Position numbers and translations under genes: made by a program
Part shown: one piece after another, positions 52,637 to 61,431 of the stretch
How positions within the stretch are numbered: the first letter of the stretch is position 1
How the letters are laid out: every line of letters begins with the position of its first letter
Notes under the pieces: model-generated
Databases searched by the model: none
What the model was told of the DNA's origin: nothing
The model's input: only the letters and a program-made list of their open reading frames with translations
From: JBMNGH01 sp050949725
GTDB lineage: Bacteria; Bacillota; Thermosediminibacteria; Thermosediminibacterales; Tepidanaerobacteraceae
Length of the DNA: 64,000 nucleotides
Assembly (NCBI GenBank): GCA_050949725.1
Contig: JBMNGH010000005.1
Coordinates: forward strand, 1-64,000
Reading direction: 5' to 3'

Positions 52637-52725
52637 AAAGATATCCCTCCTATTAATATTCACTGCTTCCATCGTTCCACAGTGGAGGGCCTCTGAAATC
52701 ATCAGTCCAGCCCTTTAATAAAATC

Positions 52726-53496
52726 TTATATACGCGCTATCTCATTGACAGCCTTGTCCAAAGTATCATCGTGAGCCTTTATAACCCGTTGACTCGCTTC
52801 ATATGCTCTGAATGCACCTATCAGATCTACCATTTCCCTTACAGGGTTTACGTTTGAATTTTCTAAGGCGCCTTGCACAACATCACATACGGCCTCATCT
52901 AAAGCTCCGTTAAAGGAATATAATCCATCCCCTTCTTTTATTATTTCCTGAGGATACTGTAACAAAAGTCTGTCCACCATAAATCCGTCTACAAATACCT
53001 CTCCACTGCGGTTGACTTCGATTTGTGATTCTGAAGGCAAATTGATCTCTCCATTTTCACCCATTACATAATAGCCTTCAGCAGTGCAAAGGTACCCCTG
53101 CGAATTTACATGAAACTTGCCATTTCTAGTAAGACGGACCCCATCGGGTGTCTGAACTGTAAAAAACCCTTCGCCGTCTAATGCAAAGTCCAGGGGTAAT
53201 GAGGTGTTTTTTATTGTGCCCTGTATTAAATCAATCGCTACCTCGTCAAAAGATGCACCTGTGCCTAAAATCCCCAGATATGGCTTTTTGTATACAGATA
53301 ATTTAGTAGGAATCGGACTCTTATCCCCTTTATCTCCAAATCTGTAAATATCCATCTCGGGTAATGAGCAAAAAATGGCTTCATCTCGTTTAAACCCTGT
53401 AGTGGTAACATTGGCCACATTGTTGGAAATTATATCTACCCTGGCCATCTCACACATCATTCCCGAGCCGGCCGTATACAGGCCCCTGATCATCAT
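52726..53496 (-). CDS. Flagellar rod protein, FlgF/FlgG family
   Basis: 256 residues with the rod signature GLYTAGSGMMCEMARVDIISNNVANVTTTGFKRDEA and the C-terminal NVNPVREMVDLIGAFRAYEASQRVIKAHD. It corresponds to flhO of Bacillus and is usually called FlgF or FlgG. GGGAGGTGAT precedes the ATG. It lies 3 bases downstream of the MreB-family gene, an old link between rod genes and cell-shape genes in Firmicutes. Confidence 0.92.
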   Translation of the reverse strand: MMIRGLYTAGSGMMCEMARVDIISNNVANVTTTGFKRDEAIFCSLPEMDIYRFGDKGDKSPIPTKLSVYKKPYLGILGTGASFDEVAIDLIQGTIKNTSLPLDFALDGEGFFTVQTPDGVRLTRNGKFHVNSQGYLCTAEGYYVMGENGEINLPSESQIEVNRSGEVFVDGFMVDRLLLQYPQEIIKEGDGLYSFNGALDEAVCDVVQGALENSNVNPVREMVDLIGAFRAYEASQRVIKAHDDTLDKAVNEIARI

Positions 53497-53499
53497 TTA

Positions 53500-54519
53500 T
53501 CACCTCCCATATGATTTATTTGTGTATATTGTACTGGGACCTAGTATGTCCAAGCTTTCTAATGCCTTACCCGCACCATAAGCAACACAAGATATGCTGT
53601 CTTCAGCAATTACAACAGGTATACCGGTTTTTTGTGAAATAAGCCTGTCCATTCCCTTGATAAGCGAACCGCCACCGGTCATTATAATACCCCGCTCACT
53701 GATGTCAGAAGAAAGTTCTGGAGGAGTCTTCTCTAAGACGCCATATATGGCTTCAATAATCTGCATAACTGGTTCTTGCAAGGCCCCATATGTCTGCTCT
53801 GCTGTAATGGTGATATTTTGTGGGAGACCGCTTACCAGGCTTCTGCCTCTCACTTCCATTGATGCAAGTTTTGCTTCTTCATCTTCAGGAAATACGTTAG
53901 CTACGTTAATTTTGACTTCTTCAGCAGACCTTTCACCAATCATAAGATTGAATTCTTTCTTTACAAATCTCACTATGGCCTCGTCAAATTTGTCACCCGC
54001 TACCCTGAGTGACTGACCACATACAATTCCGCCCAATGAAAGCACAGCAATATCTGTTGTGCCACCGCCGATATCAACAACCATGCTACCAAAGGGCTTT
54101 GAAATATCAAGCCCTGCACCTATCGCTGCTGCCACTGGTTCCTCAATTAGAAAAGTCTGCCTTGCCCCGGCCGAAGAAGCAGCTTCAATGACAGCTCTCT
54201 TTTCTACTGTAGTAATAACTGTCGGTACACATATCATCATCCGAGGACGAAAAATTTTCCTTGGGACAATCCTGCTTATAAAATATTTGAGCATCAGCTC
54301 AGTAATGGTATAATCAGCTATAACTCCTTCCCTGAGGGGCCGCATTGCTACAATATTCCCGGGGGTTCTTCCAATCATCCTCCTGGCCTCTTCCCCAACT
54401 GCAAGCATTTTCCCTGATACTTTATCCATTGCTACAACAGAAGGCTCTTGAAGGACAATCCCCTTGCCCTTTACATATACCAAAACAGAAGCAGTTCCTA
54501 AATCTATACCAATATCCAT
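53500..54519 (-). CDS. mbl: Rod-shape protein of the MreB/Mbl family
   Basis: About 339 residues of actin-like fold: the phosphate-1 loop IGIDLGTASVLVYVKGKGIVLQEPS, the phosphate-2 loop SMVVDIGGGTTDIAVLSLGG, and the adenosine motif GIIMTGGGSLIKGMD. It guides elongation of the side wall along the membrane. The position between spoIIID and flagellar rod genes is that of mbl in Bacillus; MreB and Mbl cannot be told apart safely by eye. I use ATG 54519; the frame opens at TTG 54543 and the GGGGG site lies about 12 bases before the ATG. Confidence 0.93.
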   Translation of the reverse strand: MDIGIDLGTASVLVYVKGKGIVLQEPSVVAMDKVSGKMLAVGEEARRMIGRTPGNIVAMRPLREGVIADYTITELMLKYFISRIVPRKIFRPRMMICVPTVITTVEKRAVIEAASSAGARQTFLIEEPVAAAIGAGLDISKPFGSMVVDIGGGTTDIAVLSLGGIVCGQSLRVAGDKFDEAIVRFVKKEFNLMIGERSAEEVKINVANVFPEDEEAKLASMEVRGRSLVSGLPQNITITAEQTYGALQEPVMQIIEAIYGVLEKTPPELSSDISERGIIMTGGGSLIKGMDRLISQKTGIPVVIAEDSISCVAYGAGKALESLDILGPSTIYTNKSYGR

Positions 54520-54609
54520 GAAAATTTTGTAACCCCCTGTCAATTTTAAACAATATAAGTTCTAAATTCTACATTTGTATCAAAAATCCTGCTTGATAAA
54601 ATTAAGGGG

Positions 54610-54858
54610 TTAAAGATTTAGATATTTTTTCTTGGTTGCTCTCCCACCTCGTATATGTCTCTCTGCTTTGTTATACTCAAGTACTTCTTTTACTAATCTT
54701 GCCTTCTCAGGATTAATTTCCGGTAGCCTTTCGGTCATGTCTTTATGTACTGTGCTCTTTGAGACACCGAAGACCTTAGCGGCCTGCCTCACGGTTTGCC
54801 TTGTTTCGATAATATGTGCCGCTATTTCGAGCACACGCTCTCTCATGTAATCCTTCAC
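54610..54858 (-). CDS. spoIIID: Sporulation transcriptional regulator SpoIIID
   Basis: 82 residues: a mother-cell DNA-binding protein that modulates sigma-E and sigma-K regulons. The helix-turn-helix RQTVRQAAKVFGVSKSTVHKDMTERL is followed by the basic tail ERHIRGGRATKKKY, both diagnostic. GGGGGAG precedes the GTG start. The order spoIIQ-spoIIID-mbl is conserved in Clostridia. Confidence 0.96.
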   Translation of the reverse strand: MKDYMRERVLEIAAHIIETRQTVRQAAKVFGVSKSTVHKDMTERLPEINPEKARLVKEVLEYNKAERHIRGGRATKKKYLNL

Positions 54859-54926
54859 AGCTACTCCCCCTCATTTAAAGCAATGTATTAGTAAATATAT
54901 ATGATGGTATGCAGCTTTATAGAAGA

Positions 54927-54956
54927 AAAATATCGGGCTTGAGAGCCCGATATTTT
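54927..54956 (-). terminator. Terminator after spoIIQ
   Basis: AAAATATCGGGCT (54927-54939) and AGCCCGATATTTT (54944-54956) form a 13-bp perfect stem around TGAG. A T-rich tail follows on the minus strand. It overlaps the spoIIQ stop and separates it from spoIIID. Confidence 0.85.
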
Positions 54957-55893
54957 AATTAATATTGGGGAGAAATTGTAAAGGATCTACTTTTTCACCA
55001 TCTTTTATTACTTCAAAGTGTAGATGCGGCAGATCTTGGCTTTCATACGGTGATGTATTTCCTACAGCGCCTATGACCTGATTTTTTTTGACGTACTTCC
55101 CTTTCTCCACCAAGTTGGTTGAAGCCAGGTTTCCGTATAATGTCTGCACACCACTACCGTGTTCGATAACAACAACCACACCTAGTCTGGGGTCATTCTT
55201 TCTCACTTCAATAACAGTTCCTTCCATAACTGCCTTTACCGCATCTCCAGTTTCAGCTGCTATGTCTATTCCGTAATGAGCTTCCCATTGCTGGAGTGTT
55301 TTTGAATAAACAAGACTGTCAACCGAATATTCTTTCAATATTTTTCCTGCGACTGGTTTAGCCATTGTGGCAAGATCGTTTATAATCTCTTGCGTGCTAT
55401 CGTCACTTAATGTTTCTACAACTGCACTGGTTTTTTGACCTTCATCTAGCCGTTTTTCTTCTTCGGTGTCTTTTGTTAAATCCTCTTGAACAGATGTTTC
55501 TGAGGACTTCTGCCCCGAAATTTCACCCTTATTATCTTGGACAGTTTCGCTCATTTCTGAAAAGCCGGTCTGGTCTTCTTGCTCTACAAAATTTTGTTCG
55601 TCTGCAAGCTGTTCATTTAGGTTGATTTCCCATTCATTAGGTTGTGCCTCTTTTTCAATCTCCGTCTCGCCATTGAGGCCCCCTCTCAAATCGAAGCCGC
55701 CATGTGTCGCCCGAAACAACCAAAGTACTCCGTTTACGCCAACAATTACAATCACCAAAATGAATAAAATAGCCTTCCCAATTTTTGGCTTTTTTCTCAC
55801 TGAATCGCTACCAAAATCATTCAACTGATTTACATTGTTTTTGCCCTTCTTAGGACGCGAGGAAAATATAAATGGCCATTTGAATCGGTACAT
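54955..55893 (-). CDS. spoIIQ: SpoIIQ-like M23 peptidase-domain protein
   Basis: 312 residues. One membrane helix (about 40-60, AILFILVIVIVGVNGVLWLF) follows a basic cytoplasmic tail, then an acidic linker, then an M23/LytM domain (about 205-310). The zinc ligands are intact: HYGIDIAAE gives H-x3-D and HLHFE gives H-x-H. Bacillus SpoIIQ has lost one ligand, while clostridial proteins like this keep them and may be active endopeptidases. It forms the forespore side of the engulfment channel with SpoIIIAH. Confidence 0.88.
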   Translation of the reverse strand: MYRFKWPFIFSSRPKKGKNNVNQLNDFGSDSVRKKPKIGKAILFILVIVIVGVNGVLWLFRATHGGFDLRGGLNGETEIEKEAQPNEWEINLNEQLADEQNFVEQEDQTGFSEMSETVQDNKGEISGQKSSETSVQEDLTKDTEEEKRLDEGQKTSAVVETLSDDSTQEIINDLATMAKPVAGKILKEYSVDSLVYSKTLQQWEAHYGIDIAAETGDAVKAVMEGTVIEVRKNDPRLGVVVVIEHGSGVQTLYGNLASTNLVEKGKYVKKNQVIGAVGNTSPYESQDLPHLHFEVIKDGEKVDPLQFLPNIN

Positions 55894-55964
55894 AAAATCA
55901 CCTCATCAATATTATGGCCATATTTTTCCTGTTTATACAATTTAAATCTGATGTAATAATTGTC

Positions 55965-56960
55965 TTAAAATACTTTCTTCACCTGCACACCTGTATAATA
56001 GTGTTTTAAAATATCCACATATGTAAATCCATTGTTTGCCATTGCATTTGCACCATATTGACTCATACCTACTCCATGTCCATAGCCCTTGCAAGAAAAC
56101 CTTATTAGATTACCTAAACGCTCCCATTTAAAATCTGTAGAATTTAAATCGAATAATAAACGAAATTCCGTACCTTTTATGACCCTGCCTCCGACTTGCA
56201 TCTCTTTAACACGCCCGCCTTCGCTGACTTCAAGGACCCGCCAATCTCTCTCGGGATTTTTAGGATCTATGACAATATCAGGCCATTTCTGACGAATCTT
56301 ATTGACAACTTCTCTTACATCAATCTCTTCTACGGAAAAATACTTGGGTGAAGTTTCCTCTCCAGGGCTAGCCACACTGCGAAGATATGGTATGTTATTT
56401 TCCCATACATCCTCGGAATTTTCCGTACTGCCATTACTCGTCGAAAAATACAGCGGATCTATTGGATTATCTTGATACAGTATAATTACACCCGCTGTAG
56501 AATTTACTGCCTGACTTATCTTGCTGAAATAATGATAATATGAGAATATTCCCCATTTTTTTAACATTTCGCCTTTTGTATTCCATGCTTGGCAATGGGT
56601 TGGATCATCACACACATCAGCCTGGGGGTGGAGGTTGCATCCACTGCCTCCACCTTTTCGCCATCTCTTATAAACATAAGTCCTGGCTGCTACTGATTGT
56701 GCCTTAAGTGACTCTTTGTTAAAACTAGCGGGCATTTCAGCCGCGACAACACCTTTTACATATTCTTCTAGTGGTAGCTTTGCTATTTTTTTCGATGAGT
56801 TAACGAAAAGAGATATAGTTTTATCTTCCTCTATTTCCCGCTCTTGTTCCGGTTTGGTTTTTTCAGTCAAAGGACTGCAGCTTTTTACAATTATACCCGG
56901 GATTACAATAACTAAGAGGAATATAAAAAACAGTATGGCGTAACCTGCTCTCCTCATCAT
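55965..56960 (-). CDS. spoIID: Stage II sporulation protein D
   Basis: 331 residues. An N-terminal membrane helix (about 5-27) anchors a lytic transglycosylase of the SpoIID/LytB family. The catalytic glutamate is in GVVAAEMPASFNKESLKAQSVAARTY, and the terminal GHGVGMSQYGANAMANNG is the family signature. It cleaves glycan strands during engulfment together with SpoIIP. A GGAGG site precedes the ATG pair. Confidence 0.95.
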   Translation of the reverse strand: MMRRAGYAILFFIFLLVIVIPGIIVKSCSPLTEKTKPEQEREIEEDKTISLFVNSSKKIAKLPLEEYVKGVVAAEMPASFNKESLKAQSVAARTYVYKRWRKGGGSGCNLHPQADVCDDPTHCQAWNTKGEMLKKWGIFSYYHYFSKISQAVNSTAGVIILYQDNPIDPLYFSTSNGSTENSEDVWENNIPYLRSVASPGEETSPKYFSVEEIDVREVVNKIRQKWPDIVIDPKNPERDWRVLEVSEGGRVKEMQVGGRVIKGTEFRLLFDLNSTDFKWERLGNLIRFSCKGYGHGVGMSQYGANAMANNGFTYVDILKHYYTGVQVKKVF

Positions 56961-57043
56961 CTGCCTCCAGTATACGCATTGTCACCTTTAAGGTCTATAT
57001 ATGTTTATTATTAAAGACTCCAAGTTATGTATTATTTTGGTGC

Positions 57044-57070
57044 AAAAAAAAATCCCCCTATTTCGGGGAT
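57044..57070 (-). terminator. Terminator of murA
   Basis: ATCCCC (57052-57057) pairs with GGGGAT (57065-57070). On the minus strand the stem is followed by a run of eight or nine T. Confidence 0.8.
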
Positions 57071-57099
57071 ATGTAAATTGTTTTGTTAATGAGTCTAAA

Positions 57100-58347
57100 T
57101 TATATTTTTTTAGTTTTAGCACCCAAGTGTGTAAGCTTTTCTATAATTTTTACATATCCTCTGTCAATATGATATGAATTCATAACAGTGGTAGTCCCTT
57201 CGGCGGCCAGACCGGCAAGTATCAGTGCAGCTCCCGCGCGGAGGTCTGTAGCTTTCACAGGCGCACCAGATAATTTATCGACACCCTCAATAACGGCACT
57301 TCTCCCGTCTATCTTAATACGAGCACCCATCCTCTTCAGCTCTTCAACATGCATAAACCTGTTTTCGAAGACCGTTTCAGTAACCATACTGGTCCCTTCA
57401 GCGATGCAAAGGTATGACATGATCTGAGCCTGCATATCAGTAGGAAAACCGGGGTATGGAAGTGTTTTAACATCTGCTGCCGTAGGGCGCTTGTCCCCTA
57501 TTACCCTTAGCCCATTGGATTCCTCTGTAATAATTGCTCCGCATTCGATAAGTTTTGCTATGACAGGTTTTAAGTGTTCAGATACCACGTTTTCCAATAG
57601 GATATTCCCACCTGTTATTGCACCTGCAACTAAAAAAGTGCCTGCTTCTATTCGGTCTGGTATAACAGTATACGAGATTCCCTTCAGTTCTTTTACTCCC
57701 TCTATTTTTATTATATCAGTGCCTGCCCCTCTGACGTGTGCCCCCATAGTATTTAAAAAGTTTGCAAGATCGATTATCTCCGGCTCCTTAGCACAGTTCT
57801 CAATAATCGTTTGCCCTTTTGCAAGTGCTGCAGCCATCATAATATTCTCGGTAGCACCTACGCTCGGAAAATCGAGATAAACTGTGGAGCCAATTAATCT
57901 TTTACAGGAGGCTTCAACAAAGCCGTGTCCAAGATTGATATTGGCACCCAGTGCAGAAAAACCTTTCAAGTGCAGGTCAATTGGCCTTGAACCAATGGCG
58001 CATCCTCCGGGTAATGATATCCTGGCTTGTCCTTTTCTGGCCAAAAGTGGCCCCATGACCAAAAAAGAAGCCCTCATTTTTCTCACCAAATCATAAGGGG
58101 CCTCAAAAGAGTAAATTTTATCCGCTTGCACCCTGATGCTATTTCCATCCCACCCGGCATCGGCTCCCAGTGAAGTAAGTACATTTTTCATGACATTGAC
58201 ATCCTCAAGTTCTGGCGCATCCTCAATTACTGATTCAGATTCTGCTAAAAGTGAAGCAGCTATCACTGGCAACACGGCATTTTTCGCACTACTTATTCTA
58301 ATAGAGCCTTGTAAGGCTTTACCTCCCTCGATTACAATGCTTGCCAA
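57100..58347 (-). CDS. murA: UDP-N-acetylglucosamine 1-carboxyvinyltransferase
   Basis: 415 residues. It transfers enolpyruvate from PEP to UDP-GlcNAc, the first committed step of peptidoglycan synthesis. The fosfomycin-target cysteine is in LPGGCAIGSRPIDLHLKG; the N-terminal ISSAKNAVLPVIAA and PGFPTDMQAQ are conserved. The TTG start has a GGGGGG site. ywmB lies upstream and spoIID downstream, as in Bacillus. Confidence 0.96.
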   Translation of the reverse strand: MASIVIEGGKALQGSIRISSAKNAVLPVIAASLLAESESVIEDAPELEDVNVMKNVLTSLGADAGWDGNSIRVQADKIYSFEAPYDLVRKMRASFLVMGPLLARKGQARISLPGGCAIGSRPIDLHLKGFSALGANINLGHGFVEASCKRLIGSTVYLDFPSVGATENIMMAAALAKGQTIIENCAKEPEIIDLANFLNTMGAHVRGAGTDIIKIEGVKELKGISYTVIPDRIEAGTFLVAGAITGGNILLENVVSEHLKPVIAKLIECGAIITEESNGLRVIGDKRPTAADVKTLPYPGFPTDMQAQIMSYLCIAEGTSMVTETVFENRFMHVEELKRMGARIKIDGRSAVIEGVDKLSGAPVKATDLRAGAALILAGLAAEGTTTVMNSYHIDRGYVKIIEKLTHLGAKTKKI

Positions 58348-58379
58348 TACCTTTCCCCCCGATGGTTTGTAATGCTAGA

Positions 58380-59120
58380 TTAGTATTCAAGAGAAATAAC
58401 GGGTGTCCCCATCCAAATGTATGTTTTGTCTTCCCACGAATTGTATCGTAAAACAATGTTAATGTTATATATTCCGTCAATTATTTTGATTCCTTCAGAT
58501 AACAGTGAACTATAACCGGTAAGGCTTGTAGCTAATTCTTCACAGTTTTTTTCTATATTTTCAATTTTTAATATTGATGTAATAGTGTTTAAAATATTAG
58601 CCTTGTCAGCCCCATTCAGTTTACCATTAAACGTCCCGCTGACACAAGTGGTAATTTTTGATTCACCTTCAAAAAGCTTCACGGCTTCTTTTACCTTTGA
58701 ATTCATTTCGGTTAATTTACTCATATCTACGCCGGTTGCTGCGATAACAAGGTAAGTTTGAGGATTGATATCAAATTCGGCAGGAAATACGACAGACTGC
58801 TGAATAATGTGTAACAATGTGTCATCATCTATTTTAGTTTCTGTATTTAATATTCGAGACATATCATTAAATTCCTTTGTTATTTTTAAGTCTTGTTTTG
58901 CTCCATTAAATAAATCTAGGATTACATCCCTGTTGTTTTCCATATCTTTATAATCAAGAAACTCCCTATTTATAACAGACCAGTCTATAATATCAAACGT
59001 TTGAAGGTCAGCACCTGATTCGAGCAGTGCTTGAACAAGAAGATTTCCCTGATCAGCACTCATTTCAGGACAAGGTACCAATATAAGCAATAAAAGTAAG
59101 CAGACCGCCAGCTTAACCAA
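58380..59120 (-). CDS. ywmB: YwmB-family exported protein
   Basis: 246 residues. An N-terminal signal-type helix (VKLAVCLLLLLILVPCPEMSA) precedes a secreted domain. The body resembles the YwmB family, structurally related to TATA-box-binding folds but of unknown function. Identification leans on length, topology and the strictly conserved position before murA. TTG 59120 has a GGGGGAG site. In Bacillus and many Clostridia the F-ATPase operon ends just upstream; here it is the second V-ATPase. Confidence 0.75.
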   Translation of the reverse strand: MVKLAVCLLLLLILVPCPEMSADQGNLLVQALLESGADLQTFDIIDWSVINREFLDYKDMENNRDVILDLFNGAKQDLKITKEFNDMSRILNTETKIDDDTLLHIIQQSVVFPAEFDINPQTYLVIAATGVDMSKLTEMNSKVKEAVKLFEGESKITTCVSGTFNGKLNGADKANILNTITSILKIENIEKNCEELATSLTGYSSLLSEGIKIIDGIYNINIVLRYNSWEDKTYIWMGTPVISLEY

Positions 59121-59377
59121 TTGTACGCTCCCCCTTTAAAATTACCTGTTCTATTTAAGATTATGGCCAAAACGGAATGGTTTTAACCATTTGAGGTTTT
59201 ATATCTTTATAGTAGTTTCGGCCTATATTGAAAATGTCCTTCAGTGAAATGTGCCTCTTTATGTCATTGCTCAGTGAAATGCAATAAATACTTTTTATTC
59301 GATAATCAAGTTGTTTTTATTTATTCCGACATCCTTTGTAGTCTTGAAATTATATGTGATATTATATGCTCATACGT
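59121..59377. other. Intergenic region between the second V-ATPase and ywmB
   Basis: No gene visible. The region is AT-rich and should hold the ywmB-murA promoter. The short string AGTGAAATG occurs at 59243-59251 and 59272-59280, a minor direct repeat. Confidence 0.4.
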
Positions 59378-59427
59378 GATAAAGATAAAGAACCTGCGGT
59401 TGTAACCGCAGGTTCTTTATCTTTATC
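59378..59427. terminator. Perfect 24-bp hairpin terminator of the second V-ATPase operon
   Basis: Bases 59378-59401 are exactly complementary to 59404-59427, with only two bases between. The stem includes AACCTGCGGTT/AACCGCAGGTT and T-rich arms on both sides, so it works in either direction. It overlaps the stop codon of subunit D. Confidence 0.8.
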
Positions 59428-60049
59428 CGTTCATCACCATTTCTTTAATTTTCATCAGCCTTGTTATATTACTTCTCTCGTTTTCATCAAGTTTCATAGT
59501 AATGTATTTTATCGTTTCTTCAAGTGATGGAATCATGACATATTCAAGTGCATTCACCCTACGCCTGGTTTTTTCTATTTCATCTGACATCAGCTGACAG
59601 GCCTTTTCGATTTCAGAAAGCTTCAGCATTTTAGTGAGTATTTTGGATAGTATGGATATGGCACTGTCTATTTCGGCAGACGTTGAGACAAAACCGTAAG
59701 AGTAAATGCTACCGCCCTCTTCCGCTGAAATGTCTATTTTAGGCACATTCACACTCATAACATTTGCTTTTTTGACATCTATGCTTACCCTTGCAGAAGG
59801 AATCATCAGGCTTTCTTCAATAACTTGCTGAGACATCTGACTCCTTGCCATTGTAAAGCTTTTGAATGCGTTTTCAAGCTCATGTTCAACTTCTTCTCTC
59901 AGTTCCTTGTTCTGCTTTACAAGGTCGATAAACTTTTTTATAAGTTCATCCTGCTTATCCTTTAACAACTTATGCCCTCTTGTAGCTGTTACTAGCTGCT
60001 TTTTCAGCCGGGTAAGCTCCATCCTCGTAGGGTTTACCCGCATCAACAT
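59423..60049 (-). CDS. ntpD: V-type ATPase subunit D, second cluster
   Basis: 208 residues, the coiled-coil rotor shaft. N-terminal RVNPTRMELTRLKKQLVTATRGHKLLKDKQDELIKKF and C-terminal EIEKTRRRVNALEYVMIPSLEETIKYI are typical. The ATG overlaps the subunit B stop by 7 bases; AAGGAG lies 10 bases upstream. It diverges clearly from the first-operon copy, so the two clusters are not a recent duplication. Confidence 0.93.
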   Translation of the reverse strand: MLMRVNPTRMELTRLKKQLVTATRGHKLLKDKQDELIKKFIDLVKQNKELREEVEHELENAFKSFTMARSQMSQQVIEESLMIPSARVSIDVKKANVMSVNVPKIDISAEEGGSIYSYGFVSTSAEIDSAISILSKILTKMLKLSEIEKACQLMSDEIEKTRRRVNALEYVMIPSLEETIKYITMKLDENERSNITRLMKIKEMVMNG

Positions 60050-61431
60050 GCCATATCTTCTCCTTTTTTGGGAAGGTATTTTTCAATATACTCATCCCTG
60101 ATTCGTTTGAGTTCTGACTTAGGCAGTATTGTAAGGAGCTGCCATCCGAGTTCAAGTGTTTCCTCTATAGGCCTATTCTCGTTCTCACCTTGAGATACAT
60201 ATCTCTTTTCAAATTCATCAGCAAACTTTGCGTAAAGTTTATCTACATCGCTCAAAGCCCCTTCGCCTAATATAACAGCAAGTTCTTTTGCCTGTTTTCC
60301 ACGGGCATATGAAGCAAATAACTGGTTCATTGTGTCAGCATGGTCTTCCCTTGTTTTACCACTTCCAATACCCTTGTCTTTTAATCGAGAAAGAGAAGGC
60401 AAAACATCTATAGGTGGCAGTACGCCTTTTCTGTAGAGCTCTCGACTAAGGATTACCTGCCCCTCGGTGATATATCCAGTTAGATCAGGTATCGGATGAG
60501 TCTTATCATCTTCAGGCATTGTCAATATAGGAATCTGAGTAATTGACCCGCTTTTGCCCCGTATCCTTCCTGCCCTTTCGTAAATTGTAGAAAGGTCTGT
60601 ATAAAGGTAGCCCGGATAGCCCCTGCGACCAGGAACTTCCTTACGTGCAGCGGAAACTTCCCGCAAGGCTTCACAGTAATTTGTGAGGTCTGTCAATATT
60701 ACGAGCACGTGCATATCTTTTTCATAAGCCAAAAACTCCGCACAAGTCAAGGCCATACGGGGTGTCGATATACGCTCTATTGCAGGGTCGTTTGCAAGAT
60801 TAATAAAAAGCACTGAACGGTCTATAGCACCTGTTCTTCTAAAATCTGATATAAAATATTCGGCCTCCTCAAAAGTTATGCCCATTGCTGCAAACACAAC
60901 TGCAAATTTACTGTCTGTTCCGAGGACTTTTGATTGCCTTGCGATCTGGGCCGCCAATTGTGCGTGAGGTAAACCAGACCCGGAAAATATGGGCAGCTTC
61001 TGGCCCCTGACAAGGGTATTTAACCCGTCGATAGCAGAAATGCCTGTCTGAATAAACTCAGAAGGATAATCACGGGCGGCCGGGTTGATAGGGTTTCCAT
61101 TTATATCTAGCTTCTTTTCAGGTATTATCCTGGGACCGTTATCCTTAGGCCTGCCAGACCCATCAAAAACACGGCCAAGCATATCGATGGAAACACCTAG
61201 TTCTATGCTCTTCCCGAGAAATCTTACCTTGCAGTCATTTACATTAAGGCCTGTAGACCCTTCAAACAGCTGTACAAGAGCCTTGTCTTCATCTACTTCA
61301 AGCACCTGACCTCGCCGAATCTCTCCATTTGTTTCTATCTCAACAAGCTCATCGTATTTAACACCTTCAACATTTTCCACCAGCATAAGGGGACCTGCTA
61401 TTTCTCTTGCTGTCTTATATTCCTTAAGCAT
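60043..61431 (-). CDS. ntpB: V-type ATPase subunit B, second cluster
   Basis: About 462 residues. The non-catalytic site reads IFSGSGLPHAQLAAQIARQ; GYPGYLYTDLSTIYERAGRIRGKSGSITQIPILTMP and SRLKDKGIGSGKTREDH match V-type B subunits. ATG 61431 has a GGAAGGTGG site and overlaps subunit A by 8 bases; a GTG four codons earlier is less likely. Confidence 0.95.
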   Translation of the reverse strand: MLKEYKTAREIAGPLMLVENVEGVKYDELVEIETNGEIRRGQVLEVDEDKALVQLFEGSTGLNVNDCKVRFLGKSIELGVSIDMLGRVFDGSGRPKDNGPRIIPEKKLDINGNPINPAARDYPSEFIQTGISAIDGLNTLVRGQKLPIFSGSGLPHAQLAAQIARQSKVLGTDSKFAVVFAAMGITFEEAEYFISDFRRTGAIDRSVLFINLANDPAIERISTPRMALTCAEFLAYEKDMHVLVILTDLTNYCEALREVSAARKEVPGRRGYPGYLYTDLSTIYERAGRIRGKSGSITQIPILTMPEDDKTHPIPDLTGYITEGQVILSRELYRKGVLPPIDVLPSLSRLKDKGIGSGKTREDHADTMNQLFASYARGKQAKELAVILGEGALSDVDKLYAKFADEFEKRYVSQGENENRPIEETLELGWQLLTILPKSELKRIRDEYIEKYLPKKGEDMAC

